NCBI GenBank assembly: GCA_022747635.1
Contig: JAKTNV010000026.1
Span: 5,762,007-5,826,006, forward strand
Reading direction: 5' to 3'
Source of the DNA: Hetaerina americana
Taxonomy: Eukaryota > Arthropoda > Insecta > Odonata > Calopterygidae
Length of the DNA: 64,000 bases
How positions within the stretch are numbered: the stretch's first letter is position 1; each line of letters starts with the position of its first letter. Under the pieces are notes generated by a model. The model ran no database searches. It was not told the origin of the DNA and saw nothing but the letters and a program-made list of their open reading frames with translations. The position numbers were made by a program, and so were the translations under genes. This document shows, one piece after another, positions 34,940 to 46,044 of this stretch.

Positions 34940-35460
34940 GGTCACTATTAAGTCAAATATTAGCTAGACAAAATTGTTCTAAGAAATTCAACTTTTGCCC
35001 TTTGTTCATATATGTAAAATTACAGATCCAAAATGACTAAACTGCTTGTATTCACAAAAATGTTTGCTGAAGTTGGATTTGTTGTCACTATAAATAAAAC
35101 CATTTCTATATTTTTTTACTCTGTCCTTAATTTTTCGGCCAAGTTGACCAACAAATTGTGTGTCACAATTATCACACTTCAACGTTTGTACTCCACTTCT
35201 ATGCATACTTACATTATTATCCCCATGTTGAAGAAATTATAAATGATATTCCAAACTTATCGGCCGGAAAAAGGCTTTGCAGTTTGTATGGCAGACGAGT
35301 TATGGAAGTTAACGCACACTAGATCTTAGGGTTTTTTTAGGGTGGCAGGAGAATGGGCGTCAATCATGAAAATTGCTCTTTTAGGAGCTTTGTCAAGTGT
35401 TTTTGAAACATAGTCACACTCGTAACCATTCCTTAGGCGATGACTTAAATGATGTCCAAA
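34940..35460 (-). pseudogene. Penelope-like element relic: GIY-YIG endonuclease end
   Basis: The minus strand reads through the end of a Penelope-like retroelement protein. About 35460-35350 has 'HRLRNGYECDYVSKTL', resembling the region after the reverse transcriptase. At 35206-35006 an open stretch has 'GVQTLKCDNCDTQFVGQLGR', the GIY-YIG start with a CxxC, then 'KDRVKKYRN' and 'SNFSKHF'. After a stop the frame continues 'TKGQKLNFL', matching the conserved tail before the family's end. In intact elements this nuclease nicks the target for reverse transcription. Here YIG is FVG, the usual His/Glu after the catalytic Arg is Lys-Tyr, and there are stops, so it is dead. The reverse transcriptase proper was not recognised upstream. 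Confidence 0.7.
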
Positions 35461-36539
35461 TCTCCAAGATGTGCCAGCATATGCATTTATTTATGACTAT
35501 GTACAGCATGCAATTACGGTTTCATTTCTTGTGGTTTAATATTTTCAAAGTTTCCAGTGTTTTTTATGTGTTATTTATTGCATTTGATAGCATATAACTT
35601 ACGATCAGTTAATTTTATTTTTTAGGTACAGCTTCTATTCCTATTCGAAGCAGTAAACGATAAATCTAAAAACATTCATTTAAATAGAAAATAGTATTCA
35701 TGACGACCTTATACCAATGGAAAAATATTAAGGAAACGTCTTTCCGGCTGCTCTGCTATGAAATATTCTTTCTCGTTTTTCTAACTTGTCCATCATTACT
35801 CAGAATGTTTTAAACGGACCGCCATCTTTCATCGGGAAATTCTTCCACCATTTCTTGATTATTCCGGTTTTATCTCTTCTTTCAATGAGTTTTTCCTTGT
35901 ATAATTCTTTCCCTATGTGATTGATTTCAGCAGGTATTATTACCCATCATCACTCGATCAACCTGTTCAAACTTTCTTTTACTGATTAATTTTAATTCTC
36001 TTTTTCGTAGTTCCTACGTTATAGTACTCCGTTACAGAGTTTCTGCCACCTCCTCGGACAAGTTTATAAGATATATTTCTACAAGGGATTGGCAGATTGA
36101 CAGGTCTTTGGGGTTACGAATGGAACAATTAAAACTAAGACAAATGGCCGATCAACATAAATGAGTGGAATTTAGAAAAACATCCTCAAATGCATTCAAA
36201 TATGAATAATTACAAAAATGTCAGGGTTGTGTTCCACTGCTCAGAATAATTAGTTCGTATTTCTAAAACTATTAAAAAACCATTCAAATATGAAGAGGTC
36301 ATTTTTTTATTTTCCCCAATCATTTGTTTGGTGCAAACACAATTGATTTCAGCAGGTGAGCCTTTAAATATCTTGCGGCCATAAAAATGAACGAGCGTTT
36401 GAAAATGTCCTGATTATTAGGTATTTATATTTTTAGAATTCTAAGGCCAAGTCCACGTCTTAATTGCTTCGAACTTGAGGTTGTTTGGCTTCAAGGCATT
36501 CACTCTGGACCAAAGACTCCATTCTCAACTTGCTCTCCC
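35461..36539. other. No gene recognised
   Basis: AT-rich sequence. The 16-mer ATTGATTTCAGCAGGT occurs twice (35920-35935 and 36342-36357) without surrounding homology. No coding signal. Confidence 0.5.
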
Positions 36540-37145
36540 TCGCGAGAGATGGAAGGGAGAGGGGTGATGACCAACGCGAGGAAATGGGGTATAGATGGGA
36601 GGGGTGAGCGGTTTCAGCAGGCGCGCGTGCAGCGAGGAAGGGAATCTCCGGCGGAGAGGAGTGTCGTTGGTCACCGCCCCGCCCTCCTTAGGCCCCACGA
36701 GTCGAGAGAGGCCTGCTTGCGGAGGGACACGAAGGCGAGGGCGAGTGGAGTGGCCTTAAAATCCTCGACAGGGGTTAAGCCGAGTGCGGGGCGAAGGGGG
36801 CGTCGGTTGATGGGATCGCACCAGTTGGAGGGTCTCCGTTCGGGATCCGGCGCTCGCGACCCCTGAGGAGTCGAGTACCGGGACGATCCGGAAATCCTCT
36901 CATCCCCTTCTCCCTCCTCTCGGCCCGTCCTCTTTCTCTCTCCTCCTCATCCCCCTTGCGTGAGAGCACGCCGACGTGACGCCGCTCGGTATTCAATTTT
37001 ATTCCTGTTTATTTATTTCGGTGCTATCACGGTGCCCACCACCCCTTGACGATCCAATAGCGATCCAGTCCAGTGCAAACTAAACAAACTCGCGCGGTGT
37101 CGCGAAATTGCGGGAAAAAATACAAAACGGAAAAGCGACGCGCTT
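36540..37145. promoter_or_regulatory. CpG- and GC-rich patch, possible promoter or 5' leader region
   Basis: This 600-bp patch is far richer in GC and CpG than its surroundings. It shifts from a G-rich strand (36540-36880) to a C-rich strand (36890-37080). It ends in a leader-like stretch at 37060-37145 with AATAGCGATCCAGTCCAGTG and CTCGCGCGGTGTCGCG. No coding exon or clear TATA box follows. A host promoter or first exon is possible, but composition is the only evidence. Confidence 0.25.
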
Positions 37146-40090
37146 TTTTTTACTATATGGTCAAAACCGTTGCCTAACTCTAATTTTATTTAGTTATTTC
37201 CTGTGACCCTGCTGCGAAATCTGCAGAAGCCTGTTGCTGCAAATGCTTTTATTTTTATGCTTTTGATCGAATTGACAACCGTGAATTTTAAAGTACGGTT
37301 GTCCGATAGCACGTAAAGTTAATGAGTCAGAATGAATGGATATTTCCCTTGAAATCTGGTATATTTCGTATTTGCACCCTGGGAGGTGGAATCTTATGGA
37401 AACGGGTCCATGGCTATAACAATTAACATGTACGCAATATGAATTTTACCCATAACGGCGGTTTTATTGTTTTTGTTTTCTAGTCTACTGTGATTTGATT
37501 TGTGTTATGAAACATATCACCACAACATGTACGACTATGTTTTTCAGAAATAGTTAGTAGAATATTCAAAATAAGCAAAGAATGAGAAACGATTTATCAA
37601 CTATTCTTTTTCAAATTGGATGTAACGGCGCAATAATAGTCAATTCGAGACGAAGAAAACGTTCTCATGTTTAGCTGTGTTATTTTACTAAATACAATTC
37701 ATTCAATGAATTAATTTTTGACAAAATGATGTTGCTGAATATTTCCGGCATAAGAGATATTTGATTTATTAGACTGCTTTTCTGATTGATACTGTTGTTA
37801 TCAAATACTAGTGTGGAATTTCACAACAGTATCGCACAAGTGTTCATTTTCACCAAGTATATTTTTCTATCGCTCCTACTTTTGCCAGAAAATGACTAAT
37901 ATAACTGCGTGAATCCGCCGCAATTGTGGCTCCATTTTCCTCCGTTCGATCTGGAAAGAGGTGAAGCATTCCAAATGGATCTCCGCGGTCCAATGTGTGG
38001 ACATGAGAGGATGGCCAGTGACGGGAAAGAGAAGTGAAAGGGGCGGAGACATGACGGGTGAAATGGGAGGGAAGGAGAGAGAACTCCGCTCGCATAACAC
38101 TGGGCCTCCCTCCGCAAACGGTGAGGGGTATGGAGATATTGGGCGTCCGTCGTCCATGGTCGACTATACGAGTGTCCACTTCGTTTAAGCATAGAGCGCA
38201 GAAGCCTGAGGAGCATTTTTCGCCGGGATGAATTATGGCCAGGAAAATGGAAAGGGTGGGACCTGGAGCGAGAAAAATTCAAGAAGGAATGAAAGCGGAA
38301 ACGAAAAGGAAGAACAATAAAAGTGAAACGAGGAGCAGGGAAATGGGGTGGTTTAATCAGAGGTGATTTTCAGAAGGCTTTGCGGTCTTAATATCCCTGA
38401 ATAAAGATGATGGATGAGGTTCGTATTAATTGTCGGCTCTCAGCTCCAGGAGTCTCTTGGAGTCCCCCAAGACCGAGTCCACATTTTCACTAGGCTTTTT
38501 CAACGTGGAGGACTCCCACAAATGGGAGACGATTATTAATTCGGTTCTCATTCATTCGGTGTATGGATGGGACGTGCTGATAATCCGTCGGCGTGAAAGT
38601 GTGACTGCGCCTCGAGGCCCCGCGCGGACGACGGAGAATTTTGAATAGTACACACATACACTCACACACGTGTTAGTGCAGAATAAAACAGGAGCTATCT
38701 TACTCCAGGGCATTAAGGGTATTATTATATGCTCGAGGAGTGAGAGGAAAGAAAGGAGACACCGATGAGAAGAATGAAGGTTAGAAAAAATTAAATGCTA
38801 GGTATACTGCCGTTTTGTTAATGGCGCGTGTTAATGACGGTGAATGTATGTGAGTGAGTTGGGAGTGAAAGAGAGATGATGAAGGGTCTAATTGAGGGTA
38901 TGTGGGGAGATTCACCGAGGGAAAGAGAGGCACGGATTGGCGAGGAAAGGGAGGTTGAAAATTGGGTGGCGGAGGAGGAGAACGAACGAGGGAGGGAGAG
39001 TAGACTTTCGCGGAAACAAATGCAAACTGTCGAGTGAATGGAGGTGTGGTGAGGGTTAGAATTGGGGTGGAAGACGGGGAAAGGGAATCTGAAGGTGGAG
39101 AATGGGAAAAGGCAGCAGGCAGTTAACGGGGAAGCGACCGGGAGAGAGAAAGTGGTATGGAGGGAGGGGATGACTCGGAACTCTTCTTGCGTCAAATAAG
39201 GGTAAAGGAAAGAAAGCACAACATAGCAAATGGGTGTGCTTGGGTAGGTGTGTGCAAGGGATGTGGCGTGTGGGAAGATGTGAACGGGAAAGGTGAAGAA
39301 TGGCGCCGCGGAGACTGGAAAGGAGTCGAGTGAGGCGAGCGAGAGGAATTTCCATTTGGGAAAGATAAGGGAAAGGTGTTCTTGAAAGATTATTACGTCC
39401 TCTGTTTATTTAGCACAAAAGTGCACTTGACGGCTCAAGGCAATTTAACCATCAGTAAACATTGTTTTAATTAAATTAAAAGAGTGAAAATAATAGTATA
39501 CAGGACAATGAAGTACTGCTGCAAGATGATGATTGTCTATTCCGCCTGGTCTTGAAATTATTTGAATTGATTGCTACACATCGTTTAAGCGAAGGGTTCT
39601 AAAACTCACTCCATAAATTACCAGCAAACAGTTCGTCATCTGAGTATTTATTCATTATTTTTCGTGAAGGGAAATACATGCTAGGTTTTCAGTGCGTATA
39701 AAATAATGTACGTGTTCGTTATTTTAGACCTAATATTTTGCGCTTTTCAGATATTACTGAGCCGATCCTCGAGATTACAAGTCGTGTTTCAATTCATGGT
39801 TATAAACTAAAACCTCCCATATTATATAACATGTTTATTCTTAAACTTGTCGTAGGTATAAATGACAAATTTTCTTCTTTTGATTTCCATATTTAATTAA
39901 GTGCGTCAGTGGCTGTTATTGACAATCAGTGACAACATTTATTTTATGTACTTATATGGTGAAATATTTAAGGGAAAGATGTTTTGTGAGGTGAGCTAAA
40001 TATTTTTGTAATATTCCATTACTTTGTTACCATTGTGCCTAGAAAGGTTATGTTTGTAGGGTGTATTTGGAGTAAATTGGAGGTTATTAC
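37146..40090. other. No gene recognised; purine-rich at about 37960-39360
   Basis: AT-rich to 37860, then a mixed GC-rich and G+A-rich plus strand to about 39360, then AT-rich. Minus-strand frames of 90-133 codons in the purine-rich part are Ser/Pro/Leu-rich and nested in several frames, typical of composition artefacts. Confidence 0.5.
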
Positions 40091-40316
40091 CTACAGGTCG
40101 CCTCCGGGGACTGTACGCATGTACCATTTCATGATCTGCGTAGCTTTAAGAGAATAATTTATGAACGTATCCTTGGTTATGGATTCCCGTAAAGTATCCA
40201 AGAATCTTAAATGGGGTATTGGGAGGACCCTAATCTCCGGCCCGTGAGGAGTTTGGCCTTCTATCGGACGATCCTGCTCGGTGTTCCTTATTTGTTTCCT
40301 AAACATGGAGGACTAC
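40091..40316 (-). other. Unidentified 71-codon open frame, possible exon or relic
   Basis: A minus-strand stretch of normal, non-repetitive amino-acid composition includes 'VLPIPHLRFLDTLRESITKD' and 'MKWYMRTVPGGDL'. It sits in an AT-rich neighbourhood but is itself more balanced in base composition, as coding DNA often is. Read on the minus strand it is preceded by a possible acceptor (CCATGTTTAG) and ends beside possible donors (CCTGTAGGTAAT). I do not recognise a family. It could be a host exon, a piece of an unlisted transposon, or chance. Confidence 0.2.
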
Positions 40317-41280
40317 TATAGTAAGTCAATTCATGATTGTTTTGAAAGGTAGTAATCTACCCTAGCCCTGATTTCAACTGATTCCCCCATGCTCGTAAAT
40401 ATGTCCTTCGTGATAATTCTGTTCTGAATCATAATGTCCGAATACGATTTCCAAAAAAACGTTTTTTTGTGCTATAATGGTTCAGTTGGTAGAGATTCAC
40501 TTTTATGTAAGTGCATTTTTGCGAGTTATCGTTCTTTGTTTGTACTGATTGGTATATTTATTCTCGGTGCATAGATCTGAATTGATCTAATTCGAGATTT
40601 AGAGAAGGTGTTGTGTTGGATAGCGCTATTGATCGTATGAAAAAAAGGGATGCAAAATATGGGCACAGCGAGGAAAAAGTGGTTGAGGATAAAGGAAGAG
40701 TGAATGTGTTGAAAAAATATGAAGGTTATCAAGGGAGGAGGGATTTCTTGAAGTGGGCCGTTGGCGAAGGAGTGGAGTGTCTGAAGAGGGATGACGGGCG
40801 CAGAGGGGATGGACAGTGGGAGTGCGGACGGGAGAGCGCTGATGAGAGAGGGGAGGGTGGGGATGGAATTGAGGAGGCTTAAGCGCCCGGTTAGACTAGG
40901 GACACAGGAAGTCACGACGAATTGCCAGGGTTGGGAGGAAGAGAGAGATAAAAAGAAATATAGGATGGAAGGAAGGAAGTGGGAGAGAGAAGGAGGTCAT
41001 GGTGACTGTGTGTGTGACTATAGGGGCAAGATGTAGAAAAGAAGGAGTGAGGGGGCGATGAACGCTGGGAGAACGTGTTTGATATTAAAAACATGCGAAT
41101 GAGCGCACGATGTGGAGCGTGATGGAAAGTGAGGGGAAATAATGAATGAAGACGACTTTTTTTTCAAGGAAAGGAATACACTATTTGTGCTCTTAGTAAA
41201 TTCAGCTGCTGTTGCTGTTGGTCAAATGTAACGATAGTATGACCTTCCGTTACTGTTGATGACTTTTGTAGAAAAGTCTT
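40317..41280. other. No gene recognised; purine-rich at 40600-41150
   Basis: AT-rich, then a plus-strand G+A-rich tract. A segment at 40484-40505 (TGGTTCAGTTGGTAGAGATT) looks like the 5' half of a tRNA, but no B-box half follows. Confidence 0.45.
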
Positions 41281-41960
41281 AAAGAGGCAATGGGAAGTTT
41301 GAATGCAAGAGCTGGTTTGTACTGTCCGCTCTTAGTAGTTTTTTCCCTACACCAAATTAATTGGTGCATTACTCTCAGTTTATGCATAGAGAAGGCAAAA
41401 GATGAATTCAAAGGAATACTTCATGCAGTATATTTCGTTATGCTGACGACCTAAGTGTTGCGACGGATAGTGACCTAAAGAAGATTCTTTTCAATTCAGA
41501 GAAGGTGATGAGGATGTTCCGCCAGGAGATGAAAGCAGAACAAAGATTGTCGTCTTGCAGAAATGGTGGAAATACAGAATTATGGGAATACAATTATAAT
41601 AATTATGGGAATATAAAGCTAAAAGTGGAATAGTTCTGTTACTTAGGAAGTAGAATTTTCTATGCGATAAACAATACGATATATTAATCTAGATAAAGAA
41701 AGCATTCTACCACAAAAGCCTGCCGATAGTCGTCATCATATCCGAAAGTAAGAAAGTTCATTAAAACGGATATTTGGAGCGTGGTTCATTAAGACAGTGT
41801 GCATGGGCAGTAACGGCAGCAGAAAAGAAAAGTTTGAGGTAATCAAATGGGTACTTTAAATTACGAGGAGGTTATACGAATTGTTGAAGGAATCTAATGA
41901 AAACCCTGAGGTGAAGATATGTCCTCATCAGACATATTTTGAAAGATGTTGGAACAACAG
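41281..41960 (+). pseudogene. Diverged LINE relic with YADD motif (endonuclease and RT scraps)
   Basis: Plus-strand pieces of a second, older LINE type. At 41290 'MGSLNARAG' resembles the endonuclease motif MGDxNAxxG with its Asp changed to Ser. At 41433-41530 'IFRYADDLSVATDSDLKKIL' contains an intact YADD active site, followed by 'EKVMRMFRQEMKAEQRL'. At 41800-41850 'WAVTAAEKKSL' then 'EVIKW' matches the ETWxxxxxxxxxLEAFE region that follows the reverse transcriptase in RTE-like LINEs. The pieces lie in different frames with stops, and the middle of the protein is deleted. It is too diverged from the 11-12 kb family to be the same subfamily. Family assignment is inferred from motif order. Confidence 0.55.
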
Positions 41961-42754
41961 ATGAAAACAATAATCGAGGGTTGAGTGACAGAAGACCCAG
42001 TATTGAAGTCATAAAATAATTTCATAAATCAAATAGAAGAAACATGTATGTGCAGATCTGCGTCAGATAAATCTTACGGTAAGATGATAAATAGGGATGA
42101 ACCAACTTGTTTCTAAGGTGACTGGAAAATTTTCTATAGTCACAAAATATATTAAGCTACGAGTAGAATAAGCTCGTAAATGAGTAGATTTATAGTAATA
42201 GCGTTTTCCACGTTGATCCATGTTACTTCCTCCCATGCACTTGGCATTCCCGCCAAAACCTGTTCCAATACAGGTTGTAAAACGCTGAGGGTATTTTTTA
42301 CCTTTTTTTGTAAATCCTGTTCTCGGCTCACCTGTCCGTCAGTACCCAGCTAAGGACTCTTACTTAGGAATACTGAGGTAGATGATCAACGACTCCGAGG
42401 CTGGAATATATTTTTAGAATCCAAAAAGCTGAAGAAATGCGAGAATTATCTTCATGCAAGGAAGCAACAGCTCTTACCTTTCTAAATTTAGATGGAGAAG
42501 GAATATCGGGAAAATTCCGCAAATCCCGCAAGATGGCGAACAAATATTGTATATTGTAAATAACCAATGTGGCTCATCTCTTTCTTCTGGCTATACGTGC
42601 CATGAAACGCACTGTTCCTATTCTCTATGATGTTGTATGATTGCTTACCCAAGGACCTTTCCTCTTGTTTGTCGTCTTTTTCTCCTTTGGCGGTAGAAAC
42701 AGCCCCCTCGCGTCATCTCTTAGCCAAAGAATCGGGGCACTTGGTGACATATTA
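41961..42754. other. No gene recognised
   Basis: AT-rich to about 42300. The stretch 42364-42567 has an open minus-strand frame without a known motif. It may contain further repeat sequence, but no second copy lies in the window. Confidence 0.4.
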
Positions 42755-42925
42755 GACCCGAAGATCTCCATGTACATTACGTTTCGTCGAGAGCTCAAGT
42801 GGTTAGAGCATATGCCCGGCAAATGGAAAGATCCGTTGTTCAAGTCCCGGTCAAGGAAATATTTTTACACTTGTGATCTGCTTGATTCCGCCTTCCCCAC
42901 CTCTCCTGTGTTCCTCCTTTCTTAG
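42755..42925 (+). repeat. SINE family B, copy 1 (tRNA-derived, 3'-shortened)
   Basis: It contains a tRNA-like head with an A-box-like GAGCTCAAGTGGTTAGAGCA at 42790-42810 and a B-box-like TTGTTCAAGTCCC at 42837-42848. The diagnostic body follows: AAGGAAATATTTTTACACTT, GTGATCTG and CCCACCTCTCCTGTGTTC. Similarity to copy 3 at 46045-46310 starts about 25 bp before the head and runs to about 42925, where the mariner family-3 relic begins. RNA polymerase III promoter boxes and multicopy status define it as a SINE rather than a tRNA gene. Confidence 0.75.
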
Positions 42926-42934
42926 GTATCGGGA

Positions 42935-43800
42935 CTGGTTCCGAAAATCATAATTTATTGCAGTTATCATTACAATTACTTAATAATCTTCCAAATATAT
43001 TCCTCCTGCATCGATACACTTGGTGCGGAGCGTCTACCACTCGTCAAAAGCCCGCTGGATGTCAGTTTCCGGAATACTGTTCAGAGCCTTTGTCGTCGCC
43101 GCTTGAACCGCCTCGATGGAGTCGAACCGATATCCTTTGAGCTACGTTTGAGCTATCCTTTCAGGTAATAACGTTGTCGAGAAAATCATCATCTCCCTGG
43201 GCGCAGTCCAAAATTTCTTGCGAAATTTCCTCCCGCGACAGATTTTGTTTCTCGCTCAAGACTTCGCACCAGCTTCGCGCACACTTTCCTCATCGCAAGA
43301 TCCTCTGTTACAATGGTGTGGACGGTTCAGAATGAAAGGCCGGTCTCCTCACTGAAAAGGGTGATGGTTAAACGCCTGTCAGAGTCCAAAACTGTTTTTA
43401 CTTTGGCCACCGGAGCAGCGGTTCGAGCGGTCGTCCGGCGTCCGACGCGGTGCTCGTCTTCGACGAGCTCCCGACGATCCTTAAACATTTTGTGCCACTC
43501 AAAAGCCCTTGTGCGGCTTAAGACATCATCCCCATAAGCCTATTTAATGAGCTCAAGGGTCTCCGACGCGAATCACCCGAGGTTACGCAAAACCTCACAG
43601 CGTAGCGATGCTCGACGGTGCGCTCCATGCTGGCCTGACGACACCACAAACAATCACCCGTCACAAAATCCACCTCCTGTCTCAACGCATGCCCATAGAC
43701 GACTGAAATAAAGTGCGTCTGAGCTACAGCGAGCCAGTCACGATATTTATTGCACGGACCCTGTTTATATAATTATTATTAAGTAATCTACCGCTTAAAG
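42935..43800 (-). mobile_element. Mariner-like element, family 3 (internal deletion derivative)
   Basis: A minus-strand transposase relic. It starts with 'MERTVEHRYAVRFCV' at 43628, then in a shifted frame 'AYGDDVLSRTRAFEWHKMF' and 'LVEDEHRVGRRTTARTAA', 'DSDRRLTITLFSEETGLSF', 'TVHTIVTEDLAMRKVCAKL', and in a further frame 'ILDCAQGDDDFLDNVIT'. There the TGDETW block should start. Instead the sequence soon resumes at 'KGYRFDSIEAVQAATTKAL' and ends 'CIDAGGIYLEDY' with a stop at 42980-42982. All three catalytic Asp residues are therefore gone. The outer ends are not defined. Frameshifts and stops confirm it is dead. It is a separate lineage from the other three mariner families in the window. Confidence 0.8.
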
Positions 43801-43859
43801 TATAGTAGGTTTTCGATGGATACAACTAACAAATAAATATTTGGTGACTCCAAACAAAA

Positions 43860-44330
43860 CAGTCCAGCAACCTTTTCAACATCAGGACCGTCTGCATTTC
43901 TGTGTACTTCCTTCCTCCCTTCATCCCGTCCAACATACCTATACTATTTCTACCCTTTCCTCGTTTGTTAAATATACTCCCCTCTTTTACATTCTCAAAC
44001 ATCCCCCTGCCAATCGATCCATATTTCCTGCCTCCTTAGGATATCTCCCAACGAACCCCTCTCCTCACCCGTCATACCTAGTACTTCCTCAATGGTTTTC
44101 CTTTCGGTGCATTTCACCTTCTCCATCCTTCTGCACACCCACATTTCAAAAAGCCTCCCAATCTTCGTCTATCCTCCTGCTTCAGTGACCATTTTTCCCC
44201 GCCGTATATCACTACGCTCCATATCAAAGTTTTGACGAGCAATTTCTTAACATCTTTACTCAGCGTCCCTGTCATCAATTACCTCCTCCTTGTGGAAGAC
44301 TCTGCCTAGTGAAATTCTTCTCCTTGACTA
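43860..44330 (-). pseudogene. RTE-like LINE reverse transcriptase, copy B (3' end only)
   Basis: Minus-strand C-terminal end of the family seen at 11.1-12.2 kb. It has pieces like 'GTLSKDVKK', 'LVKTLIWSVVIYG', 'WVCRRMEKVKCTERK', 'EEVLGMTGEERGSLGDILRR' and, past a frameshift, 'KEGSIFNKRGKGRNSIGMLD', the usual RTE ending. It is 5'-truncated at about 44330 and frameshifted. This copy best preserves the family's 3' coding end. Confidence 0.8.
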
Positions 44331-45735
44331 TGCGACTATATATGTCATAATAGAATGAACGCTGTCTCTAAATAGTATTTTCTATCTCGGTATTGCTATA
44401 TCGCTATTTCTATCTCTGGCTGTATTTCTCTACGGAGGGTAATTGCTGTTTTATTTTTTTTATAGCTGCGAGCCTCATTTTTTCTCTTTTTGTTAATTAA
44501 TTTTTAATTTGATAGTAATTTAATTAAACAGAATGGAATGTTCAATATTTTTCGCAGGGCTAACCTTGACATCACCTTTGGATATCGATATTAATTTGGG
44601 GGAAAATAAATTCAACATTTCAGTCCACAACAGCAAAATAGTTACTCATTTATGTAGCCAACAAATGTCCCATGAAAAGCGATTTTTCCACTTTAACTCT
44701 CATTCTGTGGCTATTGAATTTGCAACAATGCCCCCTTCTCGTTGAAAAACTAATAAAATAGCACTTATTTCATAAAACACGGGTATCCAAAAATATTACT
44801 GTATAGAAAATTTACCCCTTAATTTTACACAGTTTAATTCCATAATGCCAGTAAAAATAATTCTTTTATATAAAAATATAAATACCTGACTATTTCCTAG
44901 ATCCAAGAACTTCTAAAACATTAAATTAAGACTGCCCGGTTCAATGTGACTAATTTACGTCACCAATCTTAAAATAATCTCATTCCAACACATTCAACGT
45001 CCCGTAACCTTGAGAAATATCTTGAAATTGACAAGCCCTTATTTCGCTCACCCATTGCTAACGTTTTACCACACGTCTCACCCTGTAACCGCCCAAAATG
45101 TAAGTGCTCTCTTCTGTTTCGTTCCACTCCGACTCCTCCAGTCTCAACAGCCATTTACAAGCTTCCTGTACCTCCATAAGCATCACATACCGTCTATCGT
45201 GAAACTTCTGACCCACCGTCTACTACGGGGAAGGTGGCAAAACCCTTTCTCTCCGGTTGAATAACCACTGCTATTCCACCACATCAACCCATTTCGTTAA
45301 TTACTCCATCTCCAAAACCCTCTTCCCCACTGTCAACCGTTTGGCAACTACTGCTCCGCCTCGGAAGTTGAACACCACACTCAACTCGCGAGGAGCGTAG
45401 GGGTGAGAGCTCGCGATGTGGCGCATATGTGGGTTCTGAACCTTCCAGGATCAATGTCACGCAAGGACATATTCCTAATCACTTATCTACGGCTGACAAA
45501 GGTGACGTGGCCGCTGAAATGTACAAACATTTGTTTGCCATTTTTATGGTAACTTATTTAGTCATATTTTATTTAATCAAATTTTGTGTCGCTGTTTTCC
45601 GGCACTTTTTATCTGACGTTTATTGTTTAATTACGTTAGAGTTACATATACATAGAACTTATGCTGTTGAGCTTTCATATTAAACCAGTAGCTATTAATA
45701 TATAATGGCGGGTGGGAGGGGGTTGGAAAATATAA

Positions 45736-45741
<6 letters not shown>
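44331..45741. other. No gene recognised
   Basis: AT-rich at 44400-44960, more balanced at 45000-45420. Frames at 44533-44745 and 45010-45264 carry no recognised motif. Confidence 0.45.

Positions 45742-45812
<71 letters not shown>
45742..45812. repeat. (TA)n microsatellite
   Basis: About 70 bp of TA repeat. It is the 3' tail side of the minus-strand SINE B copy. It makes spurious Ile-Tyr repeat frames on both strands. Confidence 0.95.
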
Positions 45813-45815
<3 letters not shown>

Positions 45816-45982
45816 TACATTCAAACACGAAATCCCACCATATGGCGAACAAATGTTCGTTCACAAGAAAATAGATGTAATGAAAATGGATAGGAAAATA
45901 TATAAAGGACGAACACAGGAGATATGGAGAAGAGGAATCAGGCAAATCACAAGCGTAAAAATATTTCCTCGACCGAAGATAT
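45813..45982 (-). repeat. SINE family B, copy 2 (5'-truncated)
   Basis: The minus strand matches the body of copies 1 and 3: GGTCGAGGAAATATTTTTAC, TCTCCTGTGTTCGTCCTTTA, TTGTTCGCCATATGG and TTTCGTGTTTGAATGT in order. It lacks the tRNA-like head, so it is 5'-truncated. It ends in the long TA tail at 45742-45812. It faces copy 3, forming an inverted pair. Confidence 0.75.
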
Positions 45983-46044
45983 AAAAAATTTTTTTTTATA
46001 TTATACCTACACATACACTCGTATATACATATATATTGCATAAA

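Noticed and set aside
35920..36357. Repeated 16-mer ATTGATTTCAGCAGGT
   Set aside because: There are two isolated matches without flanking homology. They resemble splice acceptors by chance.
40484..40520. tRNA-like 5' half
   Set aside because: Only an A-box-like match; no T-arm or B box follows.
43313..43537. 74-codon plus-strand frame
   Set aside because: It is the antisense of the mariner family-3 HTH region.
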